From the NCBI GenBank assembly GCA_020056225.1, contig JAGVIE010000048.1:165352-228365 (forward strand): a stretch of DNA of 63,014 nucleotides, given 5' to 3'. A model generated the notes under the pieces. It had not been told where the DNA came from and did not search any database. It worked only from the letters and a program-made list of their open reading frames with translations. Numbering within the stretch: the first letter of the stretch is position 1; each line of letters opens with the position of its first letter. Position numbers and translations under genes: made by a program. Source of the stretch: Bacteroidota bacterium. Its GTDB lineage: Bacteria; Bacteroidota; Ignavibacteria; UBA10030; SZUA-254. Shown one piece after another: positions 54,061 to 62,918 of the stretch.

Positions 54061-55230
54061 TTATTTGTCATTTAGAGCTGCAACACCGGGCAGCACTTTT
54101 CCTTCAAGAAATTCCAACGACGCGCCGCCGCCCGTCGATACATGTGTCATCTGTTTAGCTACACCCGCTTTTTTCACAGCGGACGCACTATCGCCGCCGC
54201 CGATAATCGTCACCGCTCCACTATTAGCTAACAGTTTCGCGATTGCGAATGTTCCTTCGGCAAATCGTGTGTCTTCAAACATTCCCATCGGACCATTCCA
54301 TACAACGAGCTTCGCGCGTTTTAAGGCTTCACTGAATCTTTCAACTGTTTTTGGACCGATATCCAACATACTCCATCCAGCCGGGATATTTTCTACAGAG
54401 ACGATTTGTGTTTGAGTGTCGGTTTTATTACCGATTACACCATCGACAGGTAAAAGTATTTTATCATTGAATTTTGAAATGAGTGCTTTAGCTGTATTGA
54501 TCGACCCCGTTTCAACTAAACTCTCAGCCATGCTGCATCCTTTCGCCGCGAGGAATGTATTTGCCATGCCGCCGCCGATTATCAGCTTGTCACACTTGCC
54601 AAGAAGATTTTCTATGACGGCAATTTTATCGCTAATCTTTGCTCCACCGAGGATTGCAATGTACGGATGCTGAGGGTTCATCGTTGCGCGACTCAGATAT
54701 TCGAGTTCCTGCTCCATGAGAAAACCTGAAACCGCAGGCATATACTTAGCTGCTCCTTCGGTGCTCGCGTGTGCGCGATGCGCAGAACCGAATGCATCGT
54801 TCACATAAACTTCGCCGAGCGATGCAAGCTTTTTGGCAAAATCTGGATCGTTTTTCTCTTCCTGTTTATGGAATCGAACGTTTTCCAGCATAAGAACTTC
54901 ACCGGGTTTCAAATCCTTTGCCATTTTTTCAACTTCGGGACCGATGCAATCAGGCGCCATCTTAACCGGTTTATTAAGCAGATTACCGAGCGTTTCGGCG
55001 GCAGGTCGCAAACTGAATTCAATCTCAAAACCCGCACCCTTCGGTCTGCCCAAATGACTCATCACAACGAGAGATGCATTTTGATCGAGAATATATTGTA
55101 TTGTTGGAAGCGCTGCGCGTATGCGTTTATCATCTTTCACACAACCTTTATCCATCGGTACATTGAAATCAACGCGCATTAACACGCGCTTCCCTTTTAG
55201 ATCGATATCTTTTACAGTTTTTTTATTCAT
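54061..55230 (-). CDS. pgk: Phosphoglycerate kinase
   Basis: A 389-residue protein of normal length. [40 protein letters not shown] and [13 protein letters not shown] are all present. It transfers phosphate from 1,3-bisphosphoglycerate to ADP. It starts directly after the stop of the 63-residue ORF (TGA followed by ATG), downstream of gap, so gap, the small ORF and pgk form one operon. Motifs are intact. Confidence 0.98.
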   Translation of the reverse strand: MNKKTVKDIDLKGKRVLMRVDFNVPMDKGCVKDDKRIRAALPTIQYILDQNASLVVMSHLGRPKGAGFEIEFSLRPAAETLGNLLNKPVKMAPDCIGPEVEKMAKDLKPGEVLMLENVRFHKQEEKNDPDFAKKLASLGEVYVNDAFGSAHRAHASTEGAAKYMPAVSGFLMEQELEYLSRATMNPQHPYIAILGGAKISDKIAVIENLLGKCDKLIIGGGMANTFLAAKGCSMAESLVETGSINTAKALISKFNDKILLPVDGVIGNKTDTQTQIVSVENIPAGWSMLDIGPKTVERFSEALKRAKLVVWNGPMGMFEDTRFAEGTFAIAKLLANSGAVTIIGGGDSASAVKKAGVAKQMTHVSTGGGASLEFLEGKVLPGVAALNDK

Positions 55231-55422
55231 TCAAATATCTCCACGCCTGAATTTTTGTAATAATTCCCATTTCTCTTTTGATAATGCCGTGAACATAAAT
55301 TCCTGCGCCTCTTCCAGCCATCGCAATCTCTCTTCCGGCGGCAGCTTACTATACTCTTCAACCTGCTCGTCGGTAACATGGTACGAAAAACCGCCGATCA
55401 TTTTTTTGTTCGATTCATCCAT
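55231..55422 (-). CDS. Small conserved-looking protein between gap and pgk
   Basis: A 63-residue soluble protein I do not recognise. It is rich in charged and aromatic residues: YHVTDEQVEEYSKLPPEERL, then RWLEEAQEFM and LSKEKWELLQKF. The PPEERLRWLEEA pattern resembles small helix-rich proteins found next to metabolic genes. The tight packing between gap and pgk (41 and 0 bases) suggests a role with these glycolytic enzymes, perhaps regulatory; this is inference. The ATG start is the only good one. Confidence 0.6.
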   Translation of the reverse strand: MDESNKKMIGGFSYHVTDEQVEEYSKLPPEERLRWLEEAQEFMFTALSKEKWELLQKFRRGDI

Positions 55423-55462
55423 CGTTATTTTTCAGAAGATTATTCAAAGCATCGATATCATC

Positions 55463-56518
55463 TTAGAGTTTCGATGCAATTAAATTTGCTAAATCAGCCG
55501 TGCGAACAGAATAACCCCATTCATTATCGTACCACGTAACAACTTTAATGAAATCACTCTTCTCCTTGCCAAGTACGAGGGTGAACGCAAGATCGACAGA
55601 GGAACTATGCGGATCGCCTTTAAAGTCGATGCTCACAAGAGGTTCATCGATTGCCGCAAGAATACCTTTCATTGGACCAGCCGCTGCATCGCGGAAAGAT
55701 TGCCGCAACTCATCGGTTGTGCAGGGTACCTCGATCTGTGCCGTAAAATCTACGACCGATACTGTCGATGTCGGAACGCGCAATGCGTATCCATCGAACT
55801 TACCTTTGAGTTCAGGAATGACAAGCGCTAAAGCTTTTGCCGCACCGGTTGTCGTCGGGATAATATTCATTGCCGCGGCACGAGCGCGCCGCAAATCGCT
55901 ATGCGGTAAATCCAAAATCTTCTGATCGTTCGTGTAGGCGTGAATAGTTGTCATTAAACCGCGAACGATCTTAAATTTATCGTGGACGACTTTCACAGCA
56001 GGAGCTAAACAGTTTGTGGTACATGAGGCGTTGGAGATAACGTGATGAATTGCCGGGTCGTATTTTTTCTCATTAACACCTAAAACAACAGTGAGGTCTT
56101 CACCTTCAGCCGGCGCGGTGATGATAACTTTTTTCGCACCGCCTTTGGTGATGTGGTTTTCCGCTCCTTTGACTGTCTTTCCCTTTTTGTTTACCCCGTC
56201 TTTCTTAATTGTGAAAAGACCGGTACCTTCAATAACAATATCGACACCAATATCGCCCCATGGAAGTTTATCCGGCTCGGTTTCCTTAAACATCTTAACC
56301 GTTTTCCCGTCGACGATAAGCGCGCCATCCCCCACCTGAACCGTACCGTTGAAGCGGCCATAGTTAGTATCGTATTTTAAAAGATGCGCCATCGTTTTCA
56401 GATCGCCGATATCGTTAACTGCTACCACTTCGAGAGTTTTCGGATAATAATCACGGATCGCTCTAAGCACCTGGCGTCCAATTCTACCAAACCCATTTAT
56501 ACCTACTCTAACTGCCAT
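55463..56518 (-). CDS. gap: Glyceraldehyde-3-phosphate dehydrogenase, type I
   Basis: A 351-residue protein. The Rossmann opening [15 protein letters not shown] is at residues 6-20, and the catalytic Cys lies in [22 protein letters not shown]-like residues read [10 protein letters not shown]. It is about 15 residues longer than usual because of an insert ([13 protein letters not shown]) after TGLFTIKKD, on the surface before the catalytic half. The reaction is the NAD-linked oxidation of glyceraldehyde 3-phosphate. It is the first gene of a gap-ORF-pgk operon. Confidence 0.97.
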   Translation of the reverse strand: MAVRVGINGFGRIGRQVLRAIRDYYPKTLEVVAVNDIGDLKTMAHLLKYDTNYGRFNGTVQVGDGALIVDGKTVKMFKETEPDKLPWGDIGVDIVIEGTGLFTIKKDGVNKKGKTVKGAENHITKGGAKKVIITAPAEGEDLTVVLGVNEKKYDPAIHHVISNASCTTNCLAPAVKVVHDKFKIVRGLMTTIHAYTNDQKILDLPHSDLRRARAAAMNIIPTTTGAAKALALVIPELKGKFDGYALRVPTSTVSVVDFTAQIEVPCTTDELRQSFRDAAAGPMKGILAAIDEPLVSIDFKGDPHSSSVDLAFTLVLGKEKSDFIKVVTWYDNEWGYSVRTADLANLIASKL

Positions 56519-56654
56519 TTGAGTTCTCCATTCGTATGATAATGTTGTTATTCAATAAATATTGTAAGAAAATTACATAAGAAGTTGGTTCAATTTACCA
56601 AGAAAGACAACGAAAATCAAATTACTTTTTGCCGCAGTATAAATACATTTGAGA

Positions 56655-58211
56655 TTAATTGGGCGCACCCTGAAGAAAATCGGTGAGGTTTGTTGTTCGT
56701 ATATAATCGCCGTGGTATTTAATGAGAATTGTATTTTTAGGATCGACTCTTGCCGGCTGTAGATTCTCGTCGGGTGATAATTGTACATGAGTGCCAGACG
56801 AATCTTTATTAACACGAAGAACTTCATAAACGTGTATCGTCGAATCATTATACCATATCCGAGGTCCGATACTTCCGCCGAATGATACAGTTGGGACCCA
56901 GTTAAAAACTAATGATACATGTCCGGGTAATGAAGGATATTCTTTGGCGAGATAATTTTGCACAAGATGAACGACCGCTCCTTTTCTGATCAAATTACCG
57001 GACCCGGGAATCGTCGGGATATTAAGTCCCTGCCTGTCCAATATTCCGAAATAAATCGATGATGATATCATGCTCGTGCAAATCATAATTATAAAAACAA
57101 TTGCATGGACATACTGTTTGAGAGAAAATATCGAGATGGAAGCCCGTACGCCGTAGAGCATGAAAATTATAAATGCCGGAAGCGAGTACGTTAGATAATA
57201 TCTAAAAAAATGATTCGTCAAAAATATTACAGGCAATAAGCCCAGAGCCATCCATCCTCCAAGAAAGAATATTTTTGCTTTCCCGGTTCGCACGATCCGA
57301 TATACCCCGAAGAATAAAATCGAGAAGCCGATGATGATGCTAATCCCGCTTAACGGCAACTCGAAGTATGGATTCAAACCTTCAAAAGCCCATTTGAAGA
57401 ACGAAGTGATATTATCAAGGATATGGATTCCGGTCAACTGAATTTGATAAGGATTATCACTCTTTATCGGCACCGAGGCAAGTGAAGGAATTCGGATAAG
57501 AAAATAAACCAACAAAATAATTCCATGCCTCCAGAATGCTTTGACTCCTGATAGAAATTTTTCCAAGAATCTCTTTCCGCTGTTATCACGGTGAAGTTGA
57601 TAAAGCAGCAAAACCGGAAGCAATATGATCGTCGATTCTTTTGTAAACAGCGCAAGGCAATAGACTATCGCTGAAAATATTACTCGCTTTTTTATGAAAA
57701 GGAAAAATGCCAAGAAAAAGAACAACGCTCCGCCAATATCATATATCCCAACCATCCAGAGCATGGAATCCATGTGAACGGTAACCGATACTGCATAGAG
57801 AAAACCGGCTGTCCACGAAATTAATCTGTCGCCTGTTAATTCATTTGCGATTGCGACTATTAGCAATGAACTTATACAATGAATCAGTATAGCCGCGATG
57901 TGAAAGCCGACAGGATCTAGACCGGATAAGTTATACAACAACAGAAAATATAATTGACCCACCGGGCGATAGAATAGATTTCCCGTGGCAGAGAAAATGT
58001 TCGATAAATAATCCGCATTCCCCAGTTTACAGATCGAATCGATTATGTACCAATCATCCTGAATGTATGGATATTTGAATGCACGCCAGTACACGGCAAC
58101 AATTGAGAGAATGAGAAACGCTGAATAAATTATCCTGCGATTAAAGCGCCAAACACCGGTATTGGGGGAATTATTTTCAACTATTTTATTCATCCGACTC
58201 CTATTCGGCAA
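56655..58211 (-). CDS. GT39-like polytopic membrane glycosyltransferase
   Basis: A 518-residue protein with about ten hydrophobic segments. The first periplasmic loop has the acidic motif YIQDDWYI, and the later FTKESTII is typical of dolichyl-phosphate-mannosyltransferase-like (GT39/GT83-type) proteins, which use polyprenyl-linked sugars as donors. The acceptor is unknown. The C-terminal 100 residues form a soluble periplasmic part with WVPTVSFGGSIGP. The start may be Met7. It overlaps comF by 11 bases, so it is probably read from the same transcript. Confidence 0.7.
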   Translation of the reverse strand: MPNRSRMNKIVENNSPNTGVWRFNRRIIYSAFLILSIVAVYWRAFKYPYIQDDWYIIDSICKLGNADYLSNIFSATGNLFYRPVGQLYFLLLYNLSGLDPVGFHIAAILIHCISSLLIVAIANELTGDRLISWTAGFLYAVSVTVHMDSMLWMVGIYDIGGALFFFLAFFLFIKKRVIFSAIVYCLALFTKESTIILLPVLLLYQLHRDNSGKRFLEKFLSGVKAFWRHGIILLVYFLIRIPSLASVPIKSDNPYQIQLTGIHILDNITSFFKWAFEGLNPYFELPLSGISIIIGFSILFFGVYRIVRTGKAKIFFLGGWMALGLLPVIFLTNHFFRYYLTYSLPAFIIFMLYGVRASISIFSLKQYVHAIVFIIMICTSMISSSIYFGILDRQGLNIPTIPGSGNLIRKGAVVHLVQNYLAKEYPSLPGHVSLVFNWVPTVSFGGSIGPRIWYNDSTIHVYEVLRVNKDSSGTHVQLSPDENLQPARVDPKNTILIKYHGDYIRTTNLTDFLQGAPN

Positions 58212-58908
58212 GCGCTACGGATACAGCAAGAATACTTTTTGCTTTATGCGCGAGAAGCTCTGCCGCACAAGCGTTGATTGTAGATCCCGTTGTGATGACA
58301 TCATCGACAAGAATGAATGTTTTCCCATTTGCCATCGACTCATATTTCGGATTAATACTAAATGCATCGCCGACGTTTTCCATGCGTTCCCGCATATTCA
58401 ATTTTGTCTGAGATTGAGTGTACTTCTTCCTCTCGATTAATGAAGAGTTGACCGGTATGCCCATTTCTTCAGAGATACCCTTGCAAATATATTCACTCTG
58501 GTTATATCCCCTTTCACGTCGTTTCAATTTGTGCAGAGGAATCGGAACAAGAAAATCGGCAGTCGAGAACAGCGGGATTGATTTCAGCCGCGTTCCAAGT
58601 TCACTTCCCAGCAGAACACCGATGGATTTCATACTCTGATATTTTAACAAATGAATTACTTCCTGCAGCTTCCCTTCCTTTTCAAACAGAAAACGTGAAA
58701 ATATATCCCGCACAACACCGCCGGTTTCAAATTTCGATTTTAATTCGATCCACACCGGATGTGAAGCAGTAACAGGCGTAAAACTTTCCCAGCATACCGG
58801 GCATATTCGAAGTTTATTATTTTCGAGCAACGTTGTGCACGTCAAACAAACCGGCGGGAAGATAAAATCACGGAGCGGAGCAATGATATGTTGTTGAAGG
58901 AAAACCAT
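58201..58908 (-). CDS. comF: ComF-family phosphoribosyltransferase-like protein
   Basis: A 235-residue protein. Near the N-terminus two Cys pairs (CLTCTTL and CPVCWE) make the zinc finger typical of ComF. The C-terminal half has the PRTase loop FILVDDVITTGSTIN. In competent bacteria ComFC helps move single-stranded DNA through the membrane; in others its role is unclear. It lies 10 bases downstream of uvrB on the same strand and overlaps the next gene. Confidence 0.88.
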   Translation of the reverse strand: MVFLQQHIIAPLRDFIFPPVCLTCTTLLENNKLRICPVCWESFTPVTASHPVWIELKSKFETGGVVRDIFSRFLFEKEGKLQEVIHLLKYQSMKSIGVLLGSELGTRLKSIPLFSTADFLVPIPLHKLKRRERGYNQSEYICKGISEEMGIPVNSSLIERKKYTQSQTKLNMRERMENVGDAFSINPKYESMANGKTFILVDDVITTGSTINACAAELLAHKAKSILAVSVALAE

Positions 58909-58918
58909 TATTGTTCGT

Positions 58919-60934
58919 TTATTTTATCATTTTTTCAATTCGTGTTATTTCATCGCGCAATTCAGCGGCTCTCTCAAACTCCAGATCCTTCGCGGCTTTC
59001 CGCATCTCGGTACGAAGCTCTTCGAGTAAATCTTTTCTTTGTTCATTAGTCATGTACCGGAATATCGATTCGGCAACGATAGGCGCTTTCGCTCTTTCCT
59101 GCCTCGCATCACGTGAAGCTTTAATATCCGCAACGCTAGTAGCGGCAAGAACTTCTTCAGTGGATTTGTAGATCGTCTTCGGAGTTATTCCGTGCTCTTT
59201 GTTGTATTCGATCTGTTTCTCACGCCGGCGCCGTGTTTCCTCCAACATTCGTTTCATAGAACCGGTTTCTGTATCAGCATATAGAATTACTTTGCCGTTA
59301 ACGTTGCGGGCTGTTCGTCCGGCAGTTTGTATCAGCGATCTCTCGGAGCGCAAGAATCCCTCCTTATCCGCGTCAAGGATCGCAACAAGAGATACTTCCG
59401 GCAGATCCAATCCCTCACGAAGCAAATTCACGCCAACCAGAACATCGAAATCACCGAGCCGCAGATCGCGTAGTATTTCCACACGCTCAAGAGCACCGAT
59501 CTCGGAATGGATGTACCGGACTTTAATGTTGATATCGCTCAGATACTTCGACAAGTCTTCTGCCATTCGCTTCGTCAGTGTTGTTATCAGACACCGTTCT
59601 TTTCTTTTTGTTCGTTCCCGGATTTCATAAATTAAATCATCAATCTGGTTTTTCACCGGCCTGACTTCAACAACGGGATCGATAAGTCCGGTCGGACGGA
59701 TTATTTGTTCAACCACAACACCTTTGCATTTTTCAAATTCATAAGTGCCGGGTGTCGCACTCACGAAGATAATCTGGTTGACCATCTTTTCCCACTCATC
59801 AAATGTCAACGGACGATTATCCAGCGCGGATGGCAGACGAAAACCATAATCTACCAGCGTAGTTTTGCGGGCGCGATCACCATGCCACATACCGCCGATC
59901 TGCGGCACACTTACATGAGACTCATCAACCACAAGAAGAAAATCTTTCGGAAAATAATCGAGCAGGCATGACGGACGGGAACCGGGAGGTCTATTCGCTA
60001 TGTGGCGGGAATAATTTTCAATGCCCGAGCAATACCCAATCTCTTTCATCATCTCAATATCGAAACGTGTACGCTGATCGAGCCGCTGTGCTTCGAGGAG
60101 TTTTCCCTCTTGTCTGAAATACGATAATCGTTCATACAGTTCAAGCTCGATATCTTTAATCGCTCTTTCAACTGTTTGCGGTGTCGTTATGAAATGCTTG
60201 GCAGGATATATTACTTCACCGGTGATTTCAGAAATGAAATCACCGGTTAGAGGATGAATATACGCGATCTTTTCTACCTCATCGCCGAATAGCTGGATGC
60301 GGAGCGCTTGTTCGGTCTCATACGCCGGAATAATCTCGATAACATCGCCTCTTACGCGGAAGGTCCCTCTGGTAAACTCGAAATCATTTCTGACATAATG
60401 AATATCCAATAATTTTCTCAGCAGAACGTTTCGCTCTATTCGTTGTCCCTTTCTGATCTGGATCATCTGATCGAGCCATTCATCAGGCGCGCCGATGCCG
60501 TAGATACAACTGACGGATGCGACAACTATTACATTACGATCACCGCTCAGAAGTGCGCTTGTCGCCCTCAGCCGCAACCGATCTATCTCGTCATTGATGG
60601 ATGAATCTTTTTGGATGTACGTATCGGTTACCGGTAAATATGCCTCCGGCTGATAATAATCGTAATATGAAATAAAAAACTCGACATGATCGTTTGGGAA
60701 GAATTGTTTGAATTCGGCATACAACTGTGCCGCAAGTGTTTTATTGTGCGACATGATGAGTACCGGTCTATCGATACTTGCGATAACGTTGGAGATAGTA
60801 AATGTCTTTCCGCTTCCGGTGACACCAAGAAGTGTTTGATACTTATCGCCCCGGATCAATCCTTCGATAAGTTCTTTGATCGCCTGCGGTTGGTCACCGC
60901 TCGGCTTGAAACCTGATACAAGTTGATATGGCAT
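58919..60934 (-). CDS. uvrB: UvrABC system protein B
   Basis: A 671-residue protein of normal length. Walker A GVTGSGKT is at 37-44, the damage-binding beta hairpin [13 protein letters not shown] at about 90-102, DESHV at the Walker B position, and the C-terminal UVR domain ([20 protein letters not shown]) that binds UvrC. It verifies damage during nucleotide excision repair. It is the first gene of a run with comF and the GT39-like gene. All motifs are intact. Confidence 0.98.
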   Translation of the reverse strand: MPYQLVSGFKPSGDQPQAIKELIEGLIRGDKYQTLLGVTGSGKTFTISNVIASIDRPVLIMSHNKTLAAQLYAEFKQFFPNDHVEFFISYYDYYQPEAYLPVTDTYIQKDSSINDEIDRLRLRATSALLSGDRNVIVVASVSCIYGIGAPDEWLDQMIQIRKGQRIERNVLLRKLLDIHYVRNDFEFTRGTFRVRGDVIEIIPAYETEQALRIQLFGDEVEKIAYIHPLTGDFISEITGEVIYPAKHFITTPQTVERAIKDIELELYERLSYFRQEGKLLEAQRLDQRTRFDIEMMKEIGYCSGIENYSRHIANRPPGSRPSCLLDYFPKDFLLVVDESHVSVPQIGGMWHGDRARKTTLVDYGFRLPSALDNRPLTFDEWEKMVNQIIFVSATPGTYEFEKCKGVVVEQIIRPTGLIDPVVEVRPVKNQIDDLIYEIRERTKRKERCLITTLTKRMAEDLSKYLSDINIKVRYIHSEIGALERVEILRDLRLGDFDVLVGVNLLREGLDLPEVSLVAILDADKEGFLRSERSLIQTAGRTARNVNGKVILYADTETGSMKRMLEETRRRREKQIEYNKEHGITPKTIYKSTEEVLAATSVADIKASRDARQERAKAPIVAESIFRYMTNEQRKDLLEELRTEMRKAAKDLEFERAAELRDEITRIEKMIK

Positions 60935-61208
60935 AGGGTTATCTCTATGGTAAGATAGAGATTAGATGAGAAAGAATCAAAAAAACCAGTTGTTAGGGAT
61001 GACAAACTTTGGGAAGACCTCCGACTCCTTTCCACACTTTCGCATGGATAGAAGCCGGATGGATTTATTGTTACTCCCGACCTACATAATTCCAATCTTG
61101 AAGTTCAGGAGTACAATTCCTTTATAGCATGGCAACAAGTGTAGAGTCCATTTCTCAAAATGGACTTCTCAGACAGGAAAGAATTTCCAGATTGTGTAAA
61201 AATTTCTA

Positions 61209-61261
61209 AATGTCATTTCTCAGTCTCCCGCTCTACGAGCGGGATCCTTCGAAATGACATT
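61209..61261. repeat. Palindromic element next to the truncated CRISPR repeat
   Basis: Outer arms AATGTCATTTC and GAAATGACATT (11 bp, perfect) and an inner CCCGCTC-TAC-GAGCGGG hairpin. I recall similar 'TGTCATTTC...GAAATGACA' palindromes as dispersed repeats in FCB genomes. It ends three bases before the truncated repeat. Confidence 0.6.
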
Positions 61262-61264
61262 AAA

Positions 61265-61355
61265 TAGATTTTATTCAGTTAAAATCATAAGCTCCCGCGA
61301 CAATCTTACGTTGTAGTTTGCTTTCAAAGTTTTCGTTCAGTAGATTTTATTCAGT
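61265..61355 (+). CRISPR. Remnant type II CRISPR array: truncated repeat, 30-bp spacer, full repeat
   Basis: A full repeat-like unit starts at 61310 (GTTGTAGTTTGCTTTCAAAG) and runs to 61355. Its last 15 bases, TAGATTTTATTCAGT (61341-61355), also occur at 61265-61279, exactly 76 bases upstream, which leaves a 30-base spacer (61280-61309). A 46-base repeat with a 30-base spacer fits the long repeats of type II-C loci in Bacteroidota, whose repeats, as I recall, start GTTGTGATTTGCTTTCAAA. The upstream repeat has lost its first 31 bases. No further unit is found towards cas2. Confidence 0.6.
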
Positions 61356-61410
61356 CTACCATTAACTAACCTGTTATATAATATATAGGTTAGGGAAAAA
61401 TGACGTTAAG

Positions 61411-61439
61411 AAAAAAGCGCCTCTCAAAGGTGCTTTTTT
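61411..61439. terminator. Terminator between cas2 and the CRISPR remnant
   Basis: AAAAAAGCGCC and GGTGCTTTTTT form an 11-bp stem (one G-T pair) with a 7-base loop. It is flanked by A and T runs on both sides, so it can end cas transcription (minus) or an RNA read from the plus strand. Confidence 0.7.
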
Positions 61440-61458
61440 CTTTTAGATTATAGATTTC

Positions 61459-61788
61459 TCAAAACATCTCCAACTGTTGGGGTGGCGGTTTTGTATCTTG
61501 TGCCTCTTTTCCCTCAAAAATCTCCATCATTCCGAACTGCTTATCGGTTATTCGCAATATCCCGACCTTACCTTTTTGCGGTAAAATCGATTTAACACGC
61601 TTCATATGCACATCTGCATTGTCATGGCTCATACAATGCCTCACATAGATTGAAAATTGAAACATGTCAAAACCGTCTTTGAGAAGCTTTTTTCGGAATT
61701 GTGTATAAGCTTTCCGATCCTTCTCCTCGGCAACGGGAAGGTCAAAAAATACAAGAACCCACATAATTCTATACTCGTTAAGTCGCAT
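61459..61788 (-). CDS. cas2: CRISPR-associated endoribonuclease/integrase subunit Cas2
   Basis: A 109-residue protein of type II Cas2 size. The first strand MWVLVFFDLPV holds the conserved Asp16, and AYTQFRKKLLKDGFDMFQFSIYVRHC is the following family block. Cas2 bridges two Cas1 dimers in spacer acquisition. It overlaps cas1 by 11 bases. The C-terminal tail is Pro/Gln-rich. The gene appears intact. Confidence 0.93.
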   Translation of the reverse strand: MRLNEYRIMWVLVFFDLPVAEEKDRKAYTQFRKKLLKDGFDMFQFSIYVRHCMSHDNADVHMKRVKSILPQKGKVGILRITDKQFGMMEIFEGKEAQDTKPPPQQLEMF

Positions 61789-62674
61789 TGAATTCAGGAT
61801 AAATTATTTTGTTTCGTTCCTTTTTAAAACATTGCACAAGCGAACTGCACGTTTTCCCTACTGCAAGTTGAAGGGGTTTTCTTTCCTCTTCCATTATAAC
61901 ATCAATGTTAAGAACTTCAAGAAGTTTCCTTTTGGTTTCCGGAACCAGATCTATTACATCACCACACTCTTCCAGCATTCCTATAACTATTTGGTCAACA
62001 AATGGACGATATGGCTCCATGATATCATCCGCTAAACCAAAAGCATTGTACCGGTTAGCGTGATGTATGCCTATCGCAGGATGCAGTCCTGAGCTTACGA
62101 GTCCGCGGGCTACAACAGCACGTAATAAAGAATAACCGTAGTTAAGCAGATGGTTGGGAGGTAAACCTCCTCTATCTCGTTTGAAGTCCGGGATTGTAGG
62201 AAAAATATTCTTCCAATAATATGCCGCCGCCCTTCCTTCTAAATTATCCGGATCGCCTGAGCGGACATTTTTTGCAAAATGATTGAGCGGTTCAGCGTTA
62301 ATCTTTTGCAATTGTAAGAGAGCGGCTTGGTTAAGAATTTTTGTTTTTATTGTTTGCTGCCACAACTGTTTTTTCAACGGCAAAGAAGATTCGATCTGCG
62401 ACTTAAGTATTTCCTCGTGAAGAGCGTTACCGGCAACAGGTAACATTATACCATCGGGATGATGCGACTTACTGCAGCTAATTACGACACCACCGTTTGA
62501 AAGCATAGATGAAAGACAAGCTTCTGTCAGCGTAATTTGCCAATGGTCGAGAATTAATACACCTATATCTTCAATCGGGATCGACTGTCTGTTTTCTCCT
62601 TGTTCAATTACAAGCTGTTCGTCTTGTTTTTTGAGAAAGGAAGGATTAGAAATACAAATAGTTTTTTTTATCAT
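61778..62674 (-). CDS. cas1: CRISPR-associated integrase Cas1 (type II)
   Basis: A 298-residue protein of the type II Cas1 group. The metal ligands are visible: Glu146 in DNLEGRAA, His204/His205 in GIHHANRYNAFG, and an acidic cluster DDIMEPYRPFVD. The N-terminal beta domain has IEDIGVLILDHWQITLTEA. Cas1 inserts new spacers next to the leader. Its ATG overlaps the stop of the cas9 fragment by one base (TAATG), the normal order cas9-cas1-cas2. The frame is intact. Confidence 0.94.
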   Translation of the reverse strand: MIKKTICISNPSFLKKQDEQLVIEQGENRQSIPIEDIGVLILDHWQITLTEACLSSMLSNGGVVISCSKSHHPDGIMLPVAGNALHEEILKSQIESSLPLKKQLWQQTIKTKILNQAALLQLQKINAEPLNHFAKNVRSGDPDNLEGRAAAYYWKNIFPTIPDFKRDRGGLPPNHLLNYGYSLLRAVVARGLVSSGLHPAIGIHHANRYNAFGLADDIMEPYRPFVDQIVIGMLEECGDVIDLVPETKRKLLEVLNIDVIMEEERKPLQLAVGKTCSSLVQCFKKERNKIIYPEFNAT

Positions 62675-62918
62675 TACGCTCCCTCTTTTCTTCTTATCCT
62701 TCCAAGTATATCGATTTCAACGCGCACACAGTTAATAGTATTCGGGACTCGATCAAAATACAATCTATTCTTATCCTTCTTATCTTCAATTTGTGAAGCA
62801 TATAGATAATCGATCCGAATTATACCATTCACATCAAATTTCCGCACACGAAATAGATTGTTCCTTAAATAGTCCATATTATCCCATTCAATTTCATCCG
62901 GATGATTTTTATAAAGTA
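62674..62918 (-). pseudogene. cas9: 3' end of cas9, apparently interrupted
   Basis: The minus-strand frame into cas1 reads ILYKNHPDEIEWDN, then LRNNLFRVRKFDVNGIIRID and VRVEIDILGRIRR before the stop at 62674. This matches the end of type II-C Cas9 proteins of Bacteroidota (an LFRVQK-type strand and a closing 'v.i..iG.i' strand), the PAM-interacting end. Position before cas1-cas2 supports it. Going upstream the frame meets a TAA at about 62964-62966, inside sequence that looks like an insertion element, so cas9 is probably split at 62918. The N-terminal part of the gene is not in the window. Confidence 0.6.

Larger units (their letters stand above)
60935..61458. other. Intergenic region between uvrB and cas2 with palindromes and a CRISPR remnant
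   Basis: About 524 bases without a credible gene. It contains a small hairpin (60941-60962, ATCTCTAT/ATAGAGAT), a nine-bp hairpin (61145-61166, AGTCCATTT/AAATGGACT), a larger palindrome (61209-61261), a partial and a full CRISPR-type repeat (61265-61355), a CTAACCT/AGGTTAG hairpin (about 61366-61393) and a terminator (61411-61439). The stretch 60970-61140 shows nothing I can name. Confidence 0.6.

Noticed and set aside
55463-56518. Insert in GAPDH considered as an unusual feature
   Set aside because: The insert is short and on the surface; the catalytic residues and length are within the range for type I enzymes.
61366-61393. CTAACCT/AGGTTAG hairpin near cas2 considered as tracrRNA
   Set aside because: No anti-repeat complementary to the 46-base repeat is found next to it, so a tracrRNA cannot be supported.
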